A stretch of DNA of 64,000 nucleotides, from contig BCIK01000011.1 in the NCBI GenBank assembly GCA_039545295.1, positions 848,853 to 912,852 of the forward strand, given 5' to 3'. Shown here in pieces: positions 51,573 to 62,814 of this stretch (positions are counted from its first letter, which is position 1; each line of letters starts with the position of its first letter). This stretch comes from Udeniomyces pyricola (Eukaryota > Basidiomycota > Tremellomycetes > Cystofilobasidiales > Mrakiaceae). Under the pieces are notes generated by a model, which made no database searches, was not told the DNA's origin, and saw nothing but the letters and a program-made list of their open reading frames with translations. The position numbers and the translations under genes were made by a program.

Positions 51573-52144
51573 TTAAGCGACAGGAAGTCTGCCGCAGGAG
51601 CAACCTAGAAAGGGAGAGTCACATATATTGGTCGACAACAGTCAGTCGCCGGCATAACGAAAGCAAGGCGGGAAGAGCCATTGGACCCAAGCTGGACGGG
51701 GAGATAGTAAGGGATTCAGGATACTCACCCTCACAGGGGGCGCTCGTGGCCGGGCATCGCTCTTCGTCCTTGAACTCGGGGACTTGGTCAACAGTGAATC
51801 GGTCACAGGAGCACTGAGGTCCACAAGGGGAGGTTCGCTTCTCGCAATCGGCGGCTTGCTGTAAAGGAGGGGAAGGCATAAGGGGGAAACGACGAGACAT
51901 CCATGGCGGGGTAAGCGAGGGAGGGACGATGATATCAGTGACCAGGAACAGCGCAAGTGTAAGAACGTAAGAGTGTGAAGGACTGTGCCAAGATGAAGCA
52001 TAGGTGACTAACGTAGTGAATGCTCCAGATTTGAGCCTTGGTTCCCTTGAGGCCACAGGAGCAAGCCTCGCACGGGGTATCGGCTTTGAGACAGGCAGGA
52101 GTCTTGTACGAGAGCTTTCGGGGAGGAAGAGCAGAGGCGGACAT
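51573..52144 (-). CDS. Small Cys-rich, metallothionein-like protein with three repeat units
   Basis: Three exons (52144-52013, 51858-51729, 51604-51573; GT-AG, phases agree) encode 97 residues with 12 Cys and no other recognised domain. The Cys fall in three units of the form C-x6-C-x2/3-C-x-C: Cys 18/25/28/30, 49/56/60/62 and 79/86/89/91. Each unit contains a CSC preceded by PC (PCEACSCG, PCGPQCSCD, PCEGCSCG). The array suggests thiolate binding of soft metals such as Cu or Zn, as in metallothioneins, but Tyr, Trp, His and Phe are also present, so a folded zinc protein is possible. Each of the first two exons carries one full unit and the third unit spans the last junction, as if it grew by exon-scale duplication. 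No signal peptide. I do not recognise a named family. A poly-G tract with N lies about 115 bp upstream. Confidence 0.55.
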
Positions 52145-53325
52145 GTTATGCTAGTAGTGTGATGCGGTGGTGTGTGTGTGAGTGCGTGGATGAAGTGAGG
52201 TGAGATGTGTGAGGACAGGCGAGTGAAGAGTTAAAGGCGATGATGGGTGATGGGAGGGAAGATGGCAGCCACAANGGGGGGGGGGGGGGGTGACTTTATG
52301 AGGGATTGCGCGGCCTCGCCATCGACGAATCAGAGGCCTCGCATATCAAGCCTCCAGGTCCGCGCTAAGCCACGCGCAGCAAGCCCGTCATTATTGACCA
52401 ATGACTAATGACTCCACTTGCAGATCGACTATTAGTAGTCATCAAATTCACCCCTCCGTTCGATCCAGCCCATACACCGACCAATCATAACGTTGCCTAT
52501 ACAAATCTTCTCAAAACGTCCTCTGGGCCGAACTGTTTACATCGTTTCTCGCGTATACATCGGTTCGCCTCTTAAAAGTACGGCGTCATGGGTGAACATA
52601 TCTGCGTTGCCACTTCGACGCTCGACGGCCCCGGCCCTTATCGATTATCGATCATCCTTCTGTTGCAGAGCGAGATCGACAAGGTCCGGTCATGCCAGTT
52701 ATCTTCGAATCCGGCGGACACGCGCGAGAAACGGGTCCCGATGACGTCAGCAGACCTTGACGTCCTGACAGACCCTGCGTACATACCGTACGTAGCTGCG
52801 ATCGAGTCGTGGACGTCGTACGTAACTTCGGCCTGACCGGTCTGACGATCTGACGATCTGACGATCTCACGTCTAATTCTATTACAGACACATCTTCGAA
52901 CCGTAGCTTATACTTCAAGGAATGTCACTACTGCCCGTGAGTCGGTACACAAAACGATCATGTAATGAGAGTTTACCAACTCAAGTTTGTTTGATAGAGA
53001 AAACGTATAGTTGTATAGAAACCCTCAACAGGTGACCAACGAGTAGGGAGAGGAGCAAGAGAAGGAGGAGTAGTAAACAGGAAAACGAGTGCTATGACGG
53101 CCGAAACGTGGGAATGTAGTCTTGGAATGTGAACGAATGTTAAAAAAAGGCATAGAAGGAGAATGAAGGCAAGACCGTCGTTGAGAAAGAGCGAAGGCGT
53201 GAAGCATCAAGAGATTTGGTTATAGAGATGAGACGTTTGATGACAAAGGAGCAGAGAAAGGAAAGAGGTGGACCAGAAGAAAGCATGAAAGGAGCAAGAA
53301 ATGGCGGTACGCGGGCAAACAGGGT
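52145..53325. other. Intergenic region upstream of the Cys-rich gene, with short repeats
   Basis: Almost 1.2 kb between the start of the Cys-rich gene and the 3' end of the kelch gene. It includes a run of about 12 G preceded by an N (about 52275-52290), a pair of TGACTAATGACT-like repeats near 52400-52412, and three copies of CTGACGAT at about 52845-52868. An 82-codon frame on + (52588-52836) has no recognisable domain and no visible splice partners. The 3' part is purine-rich on + and probably is the long 3' untranslated region of the kelch transcript. Confidence 0.55.
52845..52868. repeat. Short CTGACGAT tandem repeat
   Basis: Three head-to-tail copies of the 8-bp unit CTGACGAT, then a decayed copy, in the spacer between the Cys-rich gene and the kelch gene. 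Confidence 0.85.
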
Positions 53326-56300
53326 TTAGTGACCAAGCTGGCCATGAAGAGACAGGCCTGGTCCACTATGGGCGCCTGGAGGGGAGTGCGCTCGGATGTA
53401 CCTGCATACGTACGGAAGACCCGGAGGGGCGGGGCGGGGCACAAAACATGAATCAGTAAGAGACAGCATGAAACAAAAAATGCGAGAGCAATTTACTGAC
53501 TGGTTCAAGTCGTCCTCGTTCAACTCGTCGTCACTGGCAAAATGCGAAATGTCCGACTGGCGCCGCGAGCTACCAAGGCCAGAGAGGTCGCCACCGCTGT
53601 AGTCCTGGGCCTCCAGCAGAAGCCGAATCTTGCGTTGAAGGTCGTCGTTTTCAGTCTTGAGCTCCTCATACTCGACTTGGATCCGTTTTGCGTCTTGAAG
53701 ACTTGCGTTAGCTTGGCTGAGCCGATCGACCTCGGCTTGGAGCTGGTCGATACGATTGTTGGCTTGATCCATCTCTTGCAAGTACGCCTCACGCAGTTGC
53801 GAGTGCTCCTCCTTGAGTTGGCCGTGCTCGGTTGAGAGAGTCTGGTGATCTGACGAAAGCTTGGTGAATGATGCGAGCTGACGTTGGGCCTCAGCAAGTT
53901 TGAGCCGGAGCGACTCGGACGAAGCATCGTCCAAGTTGGGTGTGTTGCGGCCATTGGCGTCGCGGGTACGGGACCCAGCCTCGGAAGAGTCGACGCCTCG
54001 AATGGCATCGAGCTCGGATTGAAGCGTCTTGTTGACGGATTTTTGCTTGGAAAGGTCGTCCTTGAGTCGACGAAGCATGCGCTCGGTACCCTTGACGTAG
54101 TGGACGGCGGTCTGGTACTCTTTTTGAATCTGATGTAAACAAAGATCAACAGACGTCATGGTCAATAGCTTGAGCTCTACTCACGTTCTCTTTCCATTAT
54201 GCTTCATAGTTCTCAAGACAAGAAAAAGAAGATCATGAGGCAGAATTGCTGGCAAACAGCACATCGAGGTGATAGAGGGGGATTTCTACTTACAGCTTGC
54301 AGTTTGGTTGCATCGTCAGCGAGGCTTTTCTCGGCAGCGAGGGCACGGGCTTCCATAGATTTCAGGTCGTCTGGCGAGGGCGAGGTGATGCCATCGGTAG
54401 TCGTCGAGGCGCTGCGGCCTGTACTGAGCGAGTCGAGCTTTCTCTTCAATTCCTGGGCCTGCGTCTCGGCCATCTCAACCCTTCGCTTTGAGAGGTCAAG
54501 TTCTCTTTCAGCCTCCTCGTGCAATTGAGCCTTCTCCGACAGCTTGCCCTCGAGCTCCCGTAGCCGGTACGACGAGACGCCCTCCTCAGATCGTAAGTCT
54601 TCGTCATTGATGACGATACCGCTGTCGGCCAGGACGTTGCGCAGCATTGCGAGGCGGAGCTCGAGCTCCGATGCAGCCGATGAGCGTTCCTTGACCTCGT
54701 CCTCTTTTTTGGTAAGCTGCTCGCGCAGACGACCAGTCTCGGCAAGTGCAGCGGCATGGGCTTGACGGGCAGCTTGGATGGCGGCGCGCGATGCAATCTG
54801 ATCGGCCTCGAGTTGGCGTGTTCGGTTTCGAGCTTGGACGAGCGAGGACTGAGTCTCGTCCATACGGGTGCCAGCCTCGTGGAGCATCTTGCGGAGGGAC
54901 GAAGCCTCTTGATCCATTGCTCGGGTCTTTTCCTCGTGTCCTCGAGTCGCCCGATCGGTGTCGTCCTTGATCTGTTGATGCAGCGTGAGCAGCTGACCGA
55001 GGCCACCGGTAGAGAGATTCCGCAGAGATTCGGTCTCCTCTTTGGTCTTGGCCCATGCGCCCTCGACACTTCCCAGGCGAGCAGTCGCAGCAGCCGACGC
55101 CCTTGTCTGGCTCTCGAGTTCATGACGAAGTTCGGCTACCTCACTTTCAAGCTGCTTGACTCGATCCGACTCACGAGCGTAGAGTGCCTCAACCTCTTCT
55201 GCTCGTTGTCCGGCCGCCTGGAGGGCAAGATGGGCTTCGTCGAGGGCGCGGAGATGCGAGTCTTTGGACGTCTGTAGCTCTTCGAGGTTGGAGCGAAGCG
55301 AGCTTTTATCTGCCTCGTGTTGCTGGACGAGGGATCCGAGAGAAATGAGCCGTTCGGCGTGTTCACGCAAGGTGGTGTCGGCGAGAGAGTGTTTTGAATG
55401 AAGCGTGTGGAGTTCATCGGTCGCCTTTGAATGATCAGCTTCGACCAAAACCGCCCGCTGGACGGCGTCGGCCTCACGTTCCTCGGCCGCTTGTCGGAGC
55501 TGCTTCTCAAGCGCTGATGATTCTTGCAGCTGGGCCAGTTGACGTTGTAGGGCAGCGTGCTCGGCCAAGATGCTAGTCAAGTTTCGCTCGAGCTCGGCAG
55601 AGCGTTCACTCTCGATCTTGGCTACGTCCGCCGGCGAACCTGACTCGAGCGCAGCTGACTTGGCTCGGTAGAAGGCGGCTTCCTGGATCGCGCCTTGACG
55701 CGTCCGCTCAGCCTCGGCGAAGCGTTGGGAATTCCATTGGACTTGCGAGGCAAGGTCCGACTGTGTGCGAAACAAGGTAAATGACACGATTAGCGACCTT
55801 GAAGTTGTATGAGAGCTGAACGATGATGATCATGTTCAGAGATATGTACCTGCAGCTTTGCGCGTTCCTTCTTGAGCCTTAGCAAACCTTCTGCCAGGGC
55901 TCGAAGCTCTCCGCCTTCTTCTCCCAGACTATCTAGATCCTCCTTCTTTCCTTCCGCCGAATCCTCGACAAGAAACCCGGCTTTGAGGGCTCGACTAAGC
56001 TCGTACCGAAGCCATCGTTCTTTGCTGCGAGCCGTCTCAAGCGCTTGATCCTTCGCCTTCATCTCTCTCAGTAGATCCGCCCCGGCGACGCCACTCAGCG
56101 AACCCTGGCGGCCGTGGCCGAGTCCTGGATGGCCTTGACCAGTGGATGAGGCGACACCGTTGAGTTGTGGAGAGCGAGGGTGATAGAAAGCGTCCGACGG
56201 TGGATTGAAGGATGACGAGGCAGAGGAGTGAAGGGCCTCAACTCCGCCCGGCGAAGGAGATCGGGCATTCATTCGCAGAGCGGACGGGATAGCGGGACGA

Positions 56301-59051
56301 GAAGCAAGGCCAGGCAGTTCGCTGGATGGTGTGTAGTAGGCCGAGGATGAGCTTGCGGCGCGTTCATCGAACGCCGGGCGATTTAGAGTATCGGATTGAG
56401 CAAAGGGGAAACTGCCCTGAATGGGTGAGCCTTGAGATGGACCCGCCGATCCGGTTCGAGGATATGGACCTGAGCCAGGGGCATCAGGGGAAAGAGGTCG
56501 CGCAGAGTCGCTGATGCCAAACGCCTCGTCATCTGCTCGGCGGGGACGCTGAGGGGCGTTTCGCTTGGCATTCGTACTTTTGGAGCCATCTTTGAGAGGG
56601 CCCATGCTGGGAGAGTCGGAGCGAGGAACAGTGGCGCCAAGATCAGCGCCAGGAACGGAGTGATGAGGATTTGGCGGTTGCGGTTGCGAGGACTGGTTCT
56701 GGTACTGTCGTTGAGCTTGGCCTAGTGACGAGGGTGGGTTCCCCGAAGGGAAGTTGTGGGTTTGGGCGTCGAACGCCGTTTGGACCATTCCATTGGGTGG
56801 ATTTTGACCAGTGACCGATGATGAACGGCCGTTTGGCGGCGACATACTTCGGTTTGACGGGTAGTCCGAAGGGGGTTGCGACAACTGGGGGGCCGAGACC
56901 TTGCGACCGGGAGCGGCTTGACCTGGGGGGCGACTATCTGGGGCAGGATATTTGATTTTGGCTAAGGCAAAGCATTTGAGATCATTGTCAGTGTTGTGTT
57001 TCAGATTGAGATTGAACAAGATTCGCCAGAAGACAGAAGAGGCGCTGCCGCTGTCGCTTACAGGTATCGAGGACATGTATGATGTTGGAAGGATCGGCTG
57101 GATCTGTCGATGACTCGCCTCCGAGAACCAGGACCTTGTCTCCGAAGGATGCCATGGCATGACCCGATCGGGGGCTGGGAGAAGGTCCCATGTTTTGAAA
57201 CATGAACCATCGTCGTGCTGTAACGCGGCGAAAATCAAAATCAGTCAGTCGCGAGTTCTAATGGAATTCGAGGAAGAAAATATGATTCAGTCCTTACTTG
57301 ATATTTTGAACGCTGCGAGATCGCCGAGGTCCTTGCCATGAACATCCCTGCCTCCAAAGATGTATATGACGTCCCCGACCAGGGCAGCCGAATGACCCTC
57401 ACGAGCAACGGGGAGGTATCCAATGCAATCTAATTCTGCCCATTCACGCGTAGCAATGTTGAACGTCCATGTGTCGTTATAGTGGAACTCGCCATCGGTT
57501 CCGCCGAATCTGAGCAAAACGAAATAAGGGGGTTAGGCGAACCGTTGAATCGAAAGGAGATAGTGCTTAGGGTCGCGTCCCGGTCCGGAAAGACCTCAAG
57601 AGACGTTTACATACAGGACAATAGTATCGCGGAAGGTGACGATGACGTGACCTGTTCGAGCTCGAGGAGGCTCATTGATGGGGATGATTCTTTCCCAGGC
57701 AGGTCCATCTGCGGTCTTGACTAGAGGCGAAATATCGCGGAAACGCAACACCGGTCAGCTAAGACACATCAATCAGTCATTCAGTCTGAGGGGGTGCAGG
57801 ACTCACTCGACGTCAAATCAAAGCACCAGAGATCGTCAAAGAACGTCATGTCGACCTGACCGCCGCAGATGAAGAACCGGTTGCGGTGCATGCAGACGGC
57901 GTGCCCATACCGACCAACGGGCATCTCTTTTTGCTCAGCTCCCTTGTGAGACCCATCTGTCCGAATACAAGACCATTCGTTGGAGGCTGAAAGGATGTCA
58001 AAACGGAGGGAAGGATGGGGAGGAAAGGGATGGGGGGGGGGGNGGGGGCAAGGTGAATCATGATGCGAGATCAGCTTGACGTGTACACGTTCCTTGACGA
58101 AGGGACGCATCAGGCCAACTGCAAGCAATGCTGACCCATGTTGAGAAGGTAAAGGCCTTGATCCTGCTCGTCCTCGACGTTCGTCTTGGTATCGCCACCC
58201 CAGCTAAGCATGACGTTGCCAACAAGACCTGTGGCGTGCCCGACCCGGGGGATGGGAACCTCACCCTTAGCTGGGATGGGAAGGACTGTGAGCGTCTTGC
58301 AGTCGAGCGAGAAGAGGTCGTTTCGGACCGAGTCTGCAACGAGCCCTCCAAACAGAAAGAGGTGACCAGTTTGAGAGGCGTGTGGTGGGGTCGAAAGGCC
58401 GTAGCGGGGGAATGGAGTTGTCGCCGGGTCAGATGGGGCATTGCTCGTACTGGGCGGCGAGTGCGGCAGGTTCAGGCGCCGGACAGTCCTGTATTCGGGG
58501 CAAAATACACGACGGACAATGCGATGTAAAAGTAGGCGATACGTATGGTCAGTCAAACGGATCAGAACAAGGAATACCGTTTAAACTCCGGCGCGCCTTC
58601 CCAAATTCTCCAACCGGTTTTCTCGTTTGTTCGTTCTTCTGTCCTCTCTCGAGAGCGATGAGCATACCAGCGGCAACAGATACCCTACGTACCAAGGAAA
58701 AGCTGCTGGGTTTGGGTTCGATGCCGGAGGATGACCTTGGTGAGGATGGCCCTGATGAGGCAGGCCGAACCCGTTGCCCGGGGCCGGAGGAGCACTCGGC
58801 CGTCTCGCGTCGAGGCTTTGCATCTGAGCGGGAGGGGGTGGAGGAGGTGCCATGGGACTTGTCGGGCCTTGACCCGCGACGGATATGGACCGGACCCGCT
58901 CCTGAGAGAACTGAGCAGGCTGAGATGGTTGAGGCGGAGACGGGGATGGTGACGATAGTTGGTCGAGCGAGGAGGATGACGGGGCTGTCGAGGCTGGTTG
59001 CTCTTGCCCTTTGGAACTGTTGCTCCGGTTGCGTTTAGTGAAGAAGGACAT
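53326..59051 (-). CDS. Kelch-repeat / coiled-coil cell-polarity protein (Tea1/Kel1-like)
   Basis: Very large protein (about 1,500 residues) on the minus strand. The N-terminus (from 59051) is disordered and Pro/Gln-rich. Six kelch repeats follow, for example HLFLFGGLVADSVRNDLFSL, NRFFICGGQVDMTFFDDLWC, GGTDGEFHYNDTWTFNIATR, VIYIFGGRDVHGKDL and VLVLGGESSTDPADPSN, enough for one beta-propeller. Then about 250 residues of Ser/Pro-rich linker with phosphosite-like clusters, then some 750 residues of long coiled coil rich in Glu, Ala, Leu and Arg. This order (propeller, linker, long coiled coil) is that of Tea1/KelA/Kel1, which mark growing tips and bind microtubule ends or formins. The short last exon ends in LSLHGQLGH. 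One intron (near 58033-58048) has a C run with N on the sense strand. The 5' leader contains GGTT and GT microsatellites. Confidence 0.85.
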
Positions 59052-60302
59052 GGCGATGCTGGGTGATCCAACGACTGGATGCGTCGCGAGGGAAAGATTG
59101 AAGTGTGATGGTCACAGAGACGCGAGGGCGAGAGGTGAGCGAGGACGCGACGCTATAATGAGGGGCAGGAAAGCTCAGGGGACGGGCGTTGTGTTGGGAC
59201 TCGTCGAGGGGAACAGGGCGGAGGCAGGGAGGCGATCGGTCGGCGCAGCTTTGGATGACGATGACGATGAGAAACGAGCTGTGGAGTTTGTGTGAACTGA
59301 GAGATAGGTTGAAGGGTGAGCTGTGAGAGAGATGGGGTGCTGGAACGGTTGATGAAGAGGGGCAGAAGGGGCAGTATGTATAAGCTTGGCCCGAGATGGA
59401 GCGAGTGAGGGGATGAAGGGTTGGTTGGTTGGTTGGTTGGTTGAGTGTGTGTGTGTGTGTGTGAGCGGGTGTGCGTGTGCGGTTGCGGGGAAAAGGTCAA
59501 AGCTCAGTCGCGTGTCGGCTGGTGTTGGCAAGATTGAGGAGGACAACACAGATGAACAAGTCGTCGGCTGCTCTCGCTGGGCGGTATCGGATGGGGATAT
59601 GTACAGAACAGGATGCTCTGCTGGGAATGAGTGAGCGACGGGAGAATGGAGGACCAAGGCGTCGAGCACTGATCAACGCGTCGAGGGGGCTGGGGCTGGG
59701 GCGAGGACGTCGAGGGAAGGGGGGTTGATGTGTGATGCCGATGCAAGAAGCCGGCCAGTGGATCAATCGAGCCATTAGCAAGCGCGTCGTTGCCTCTTCG
59801 CCAACTTTACAACAGTACTCAGACTTGATTCGATAGAAATTCATATGTTATCATTAATCCTGCATCGATAGAATAGCCAGATATAAAATGCCAAGTTATT
59901 GAGTGCTCAATCATATCGCCGACTTGAATGGTTTGCATTGCAAACTTGACATTGATCACCAAACCTTTATATCATATAACCAAGTCGATCTTTACTTACT
60001 GTAATATTACGCCTGGAATTCGCGCCAACATCAATTCGCCCTCCTCATAATGTTCCAAGTAGTAAGTAAGCCTCAGTCTCGACGGCCGCCTCTCTAACAT
60101 CATTCCTCCGGCCATCCTTCCATCCAGATCATCATCTTCATCGTCATCAGTCCTCATCCACCCCACCACACCACACAGTCCAGTTCCTATCAGCCCCACA
60201 CCGAGTGCTTAGTTCGCGCTTGACCTCGTCCCAGTAGATCCCCTTGCTCTTAGCCCATCCCATCCCTCTCACCCGACTACCTCCAAAGGTCATCCCTACG
60301 CC
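59052..60302. promoter_or_regulatory. Divergent spacer: kelch gene and RAE1 promoters
   Basis: About 1.25 kb between the two start codons. The left half, probably the 5' leader or promoter of the kelch gene, is purine- and G-rich and contains the GGTT/GT microsatellite. The right half turns AT-rich around 59820-60010 before RAE1. The open frames on either strand are low-complexity. I see no gene. Confidence 0.55.
59421..59463. repeat. GGTT and GT microsatellite pair
   Basis: Five copies of GGTT followed by GAG and then a GT run of about nine units, inside the 5' region of the kelch gene. Confidence 0.9.
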
Positions 60303-62578
60303 ATGGCCCCCTTTGCGTCTGCCGTCGTCTCCGACCCAGAGCTTGTCCAGCCTCCTTCGGACTCCATCTCTCAAATCTCCTTCAGCCCAACGTCCAATAT
60401 CCTCGCTGTCGGCAGTTGGAACAATGAGGTCCGCTCGCTCGACTATGCCCTCTCCAACCGACACCGCAAGCGTGAATGGCAACCCACTCATCAATCTTCA
60501 ACACCTTCCCCTCCTTTACCCTTGTTCCTCAGGTTCGCTTCTACGAAGTCAATGCACAGGGACAGTCTCAGCCCAAGGCTCTGTTCTCGCACGAAGGACC
60601 TGTCCTCGACCTCTGTTGGGTGCCTGTACGTTCTTCCGACGAGCTTCCCATGCCGCCCCGGCATCGTCCTACTCGAGATAGATCAGACCGCTCACCACCT
60701 CTCATGACTCGTGACGCATCACCCATCAGGATGGAAGCAAGCTTGTTTCGGTTGGTGCTGACAAGGCAGGCAGAATGTATGATCTCGCGACTGGACAGTC
60801 CTGTAAGTATCTACGCAAGACGCCTCTAGCCCTTACAGCCATTCCGCGCGCGTAGCATCTCGCCAAACTGACGGATGCCTCCTCATGCATACGATAGCCC
60901 AAGTCGCTGCCCATGATACTACCATCAACAACGTTCGTTATGGAACTGCGACGAATGGGTCTTCCTTCCTTGTTACGGGCGGCTGGGACAAGAAGCTCAA
61001 GTTCTGGGATTGCCGAACGCGTGAGTATCCAGCTTCTTCTTGATGTGGCCGACAACCATCAGCGACGCGATGTGACAACCTAGCTAAATACACCGCGATG
61101 GCTGTTTTACCGATGATTGAAATCCCCAGCCAACCCTGTCGGTCAGGTCGACCTGCCTGAGCGTTGCTACGCTATGGACACGAGCGGCGACCTTTTGGTC
61201 GTCGGCACTGCCGGACGGTGTGTTCTTTCTCCTTTGTTTTGGTTCAGATGGAGTGACGACCGCACGTGATACTCAACGTTTGATGATTCATTTCTCGTCC
61301 CGCAGACATGTTCAAATTTACGATCGTGAGTTACGCAACGCGTTCAAGGGTCCGTCCAAGCTTCGCCTACTGATCAACTTCATCGATTTTCTCTTCTTGA
61401 TCAATTAGTCAAAAACCCTGCCACCCCTGTCAAGGTGGGCACCATATTCATTTGCTGATACATATGCTGGTCAAGGCCAATTCTTGAACTGCCATACTGA
61501 CATCTTGACTTTCCCCTCCTTTGTTCCCAGTCGGTGGAGTCCCCCCTCAAGTGGCAGACTCGCGTCATCTCGTGCCTTCCCTCTACTGCTCTTCCTGGCT
61601 ACACTGCCAACCCTGGATATGCTGTTGGCTCAATAGAAGGTCGAATTGCCTACAAGTGGGTCTTCATCGAATCCTGAATCTTTGCAAATGTCCGACTCGA
61701 CGCGCTTTTGGACCCAATCTGATTAGGCTCTCATTTGGATTTTCACAGCATGGTCCAACCCGAACACGCCAAGGATACCTTCTCATTCAAATGTCACAGG
61801 AAGGAGCCTCCTCCTCCTCGAACGAATCCCCTCAAGCCCACTATGATTTACAGTGGGTCCACTTGTGCAGCCGTGTCAACGCGTTCTAACGCAGTCCCTT
61901 GCTGAACCTGAACTGCTGTGTCTGTGACGTTCGCTTTCCTTTGCTATTCAGGCGTAAACACTATCTCGTTCCACAAGGGCTACGGCACATTTGCCTCGGG
62001 AGGTGGTGACGGAGTGAGTGGCGAATACTTTGCTCGTGATGGCTAATCCTGCTCCATATGATTGACACGATCTCTACTTTTCGTTGTTTGGCAATGCAGC
62101 AAATCCACATCTGGGATTGCGTTCAGCGATCGCGTCTGAAGAGTGAGTGTCCATCTGTGGCCACTGTAGCTGACTTTCTGACACTAGCTGGCCGAATCTG
62201 ACCCCATTCCTCACTCTGTCTTAACTCGCCTTGGTCCCACAAATCAGCTATCAACTTGGCAGCGAACCTTCAACCTAACCAGCTTCCAACTCCGATCGTC
62301 TCGACATCCTTCAATAGCAATCACACCATCCTTGCGTGGGCTCAAAGTTACGATTGGTCGCGAGGACAGTACGTTCTGTTCCCATGTTTGTCTGTTCGTC
62401 TGTCTGTATTCGGTGTAACATGAGGACTGACCCTACCCGACCCCTATCGCTCGCATTCTCCCACGTTAATCTCCTGTACAGTGCCGGCAACACCCCGGAT
62501 ATGGTCAACCGTGTTGGTCTTCACGTCGTCAAGGACGAAGAGGTCAAGGGAAAGAAACCGGAGGACAAGGGACGCTAG
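60303..62578 (+). CDS. RAE1: RAE1/GLE2 mRNA export factor
   Basis: WD40 nucleoporin of about 360 residues that binds the GLEBS motif of the NUP98/NUP116 family and acts in mRNA export (and, in animals, at the spindle and APC/C). Early exons: 60303-60428, 60533-60625, 60730-60802, 60898-61020, 61130-61217, 61306-61325 and 61409-61434, all in phase. Landmarks: ISQISFSPTSNILAVGSWNN, EVRFYEVN, HEGPVLDLCWVPDGSKLVS, FLVTGGWDKKLKFWDCRTP, CYAMDTSGDLLVVGTAGRHV, VISCLPSTALPGYTANPGYA, VGSIEGRIAYNMVQPEHAKD, FSFKCHRKE, TISFHKGYGTFASGGGDGQI and ILAWAQSYDWSRG, all typical. The C-terminal extension is Lys-rich (KDEEVKGKKPEDKGR). Two internal exons are only 20 and 26 nt. Confidence 0.96.
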
Positions 62579-62814
62579 CGCAGGGGATGCGAAAAAGAGA
62601 CCAAGAAGGAAGGGTTATTTGCGTGCAAAGCGGAGGGAGTATGATCATGCTCAATCTGTGTCACAACTTGCTCGTTGAAACAGTGTAGCTATTTGGTCTA
62701 GTCGAGCAAAGCAAATGCAAAAAAGAGATATTCTATCGTTGATGATGCATTCTCGAGATACGAGCCGCTGCCGCCGCCTAGCTGGCGGACGTCCCTTCCA
62801 AAGAAACGTGTGGA

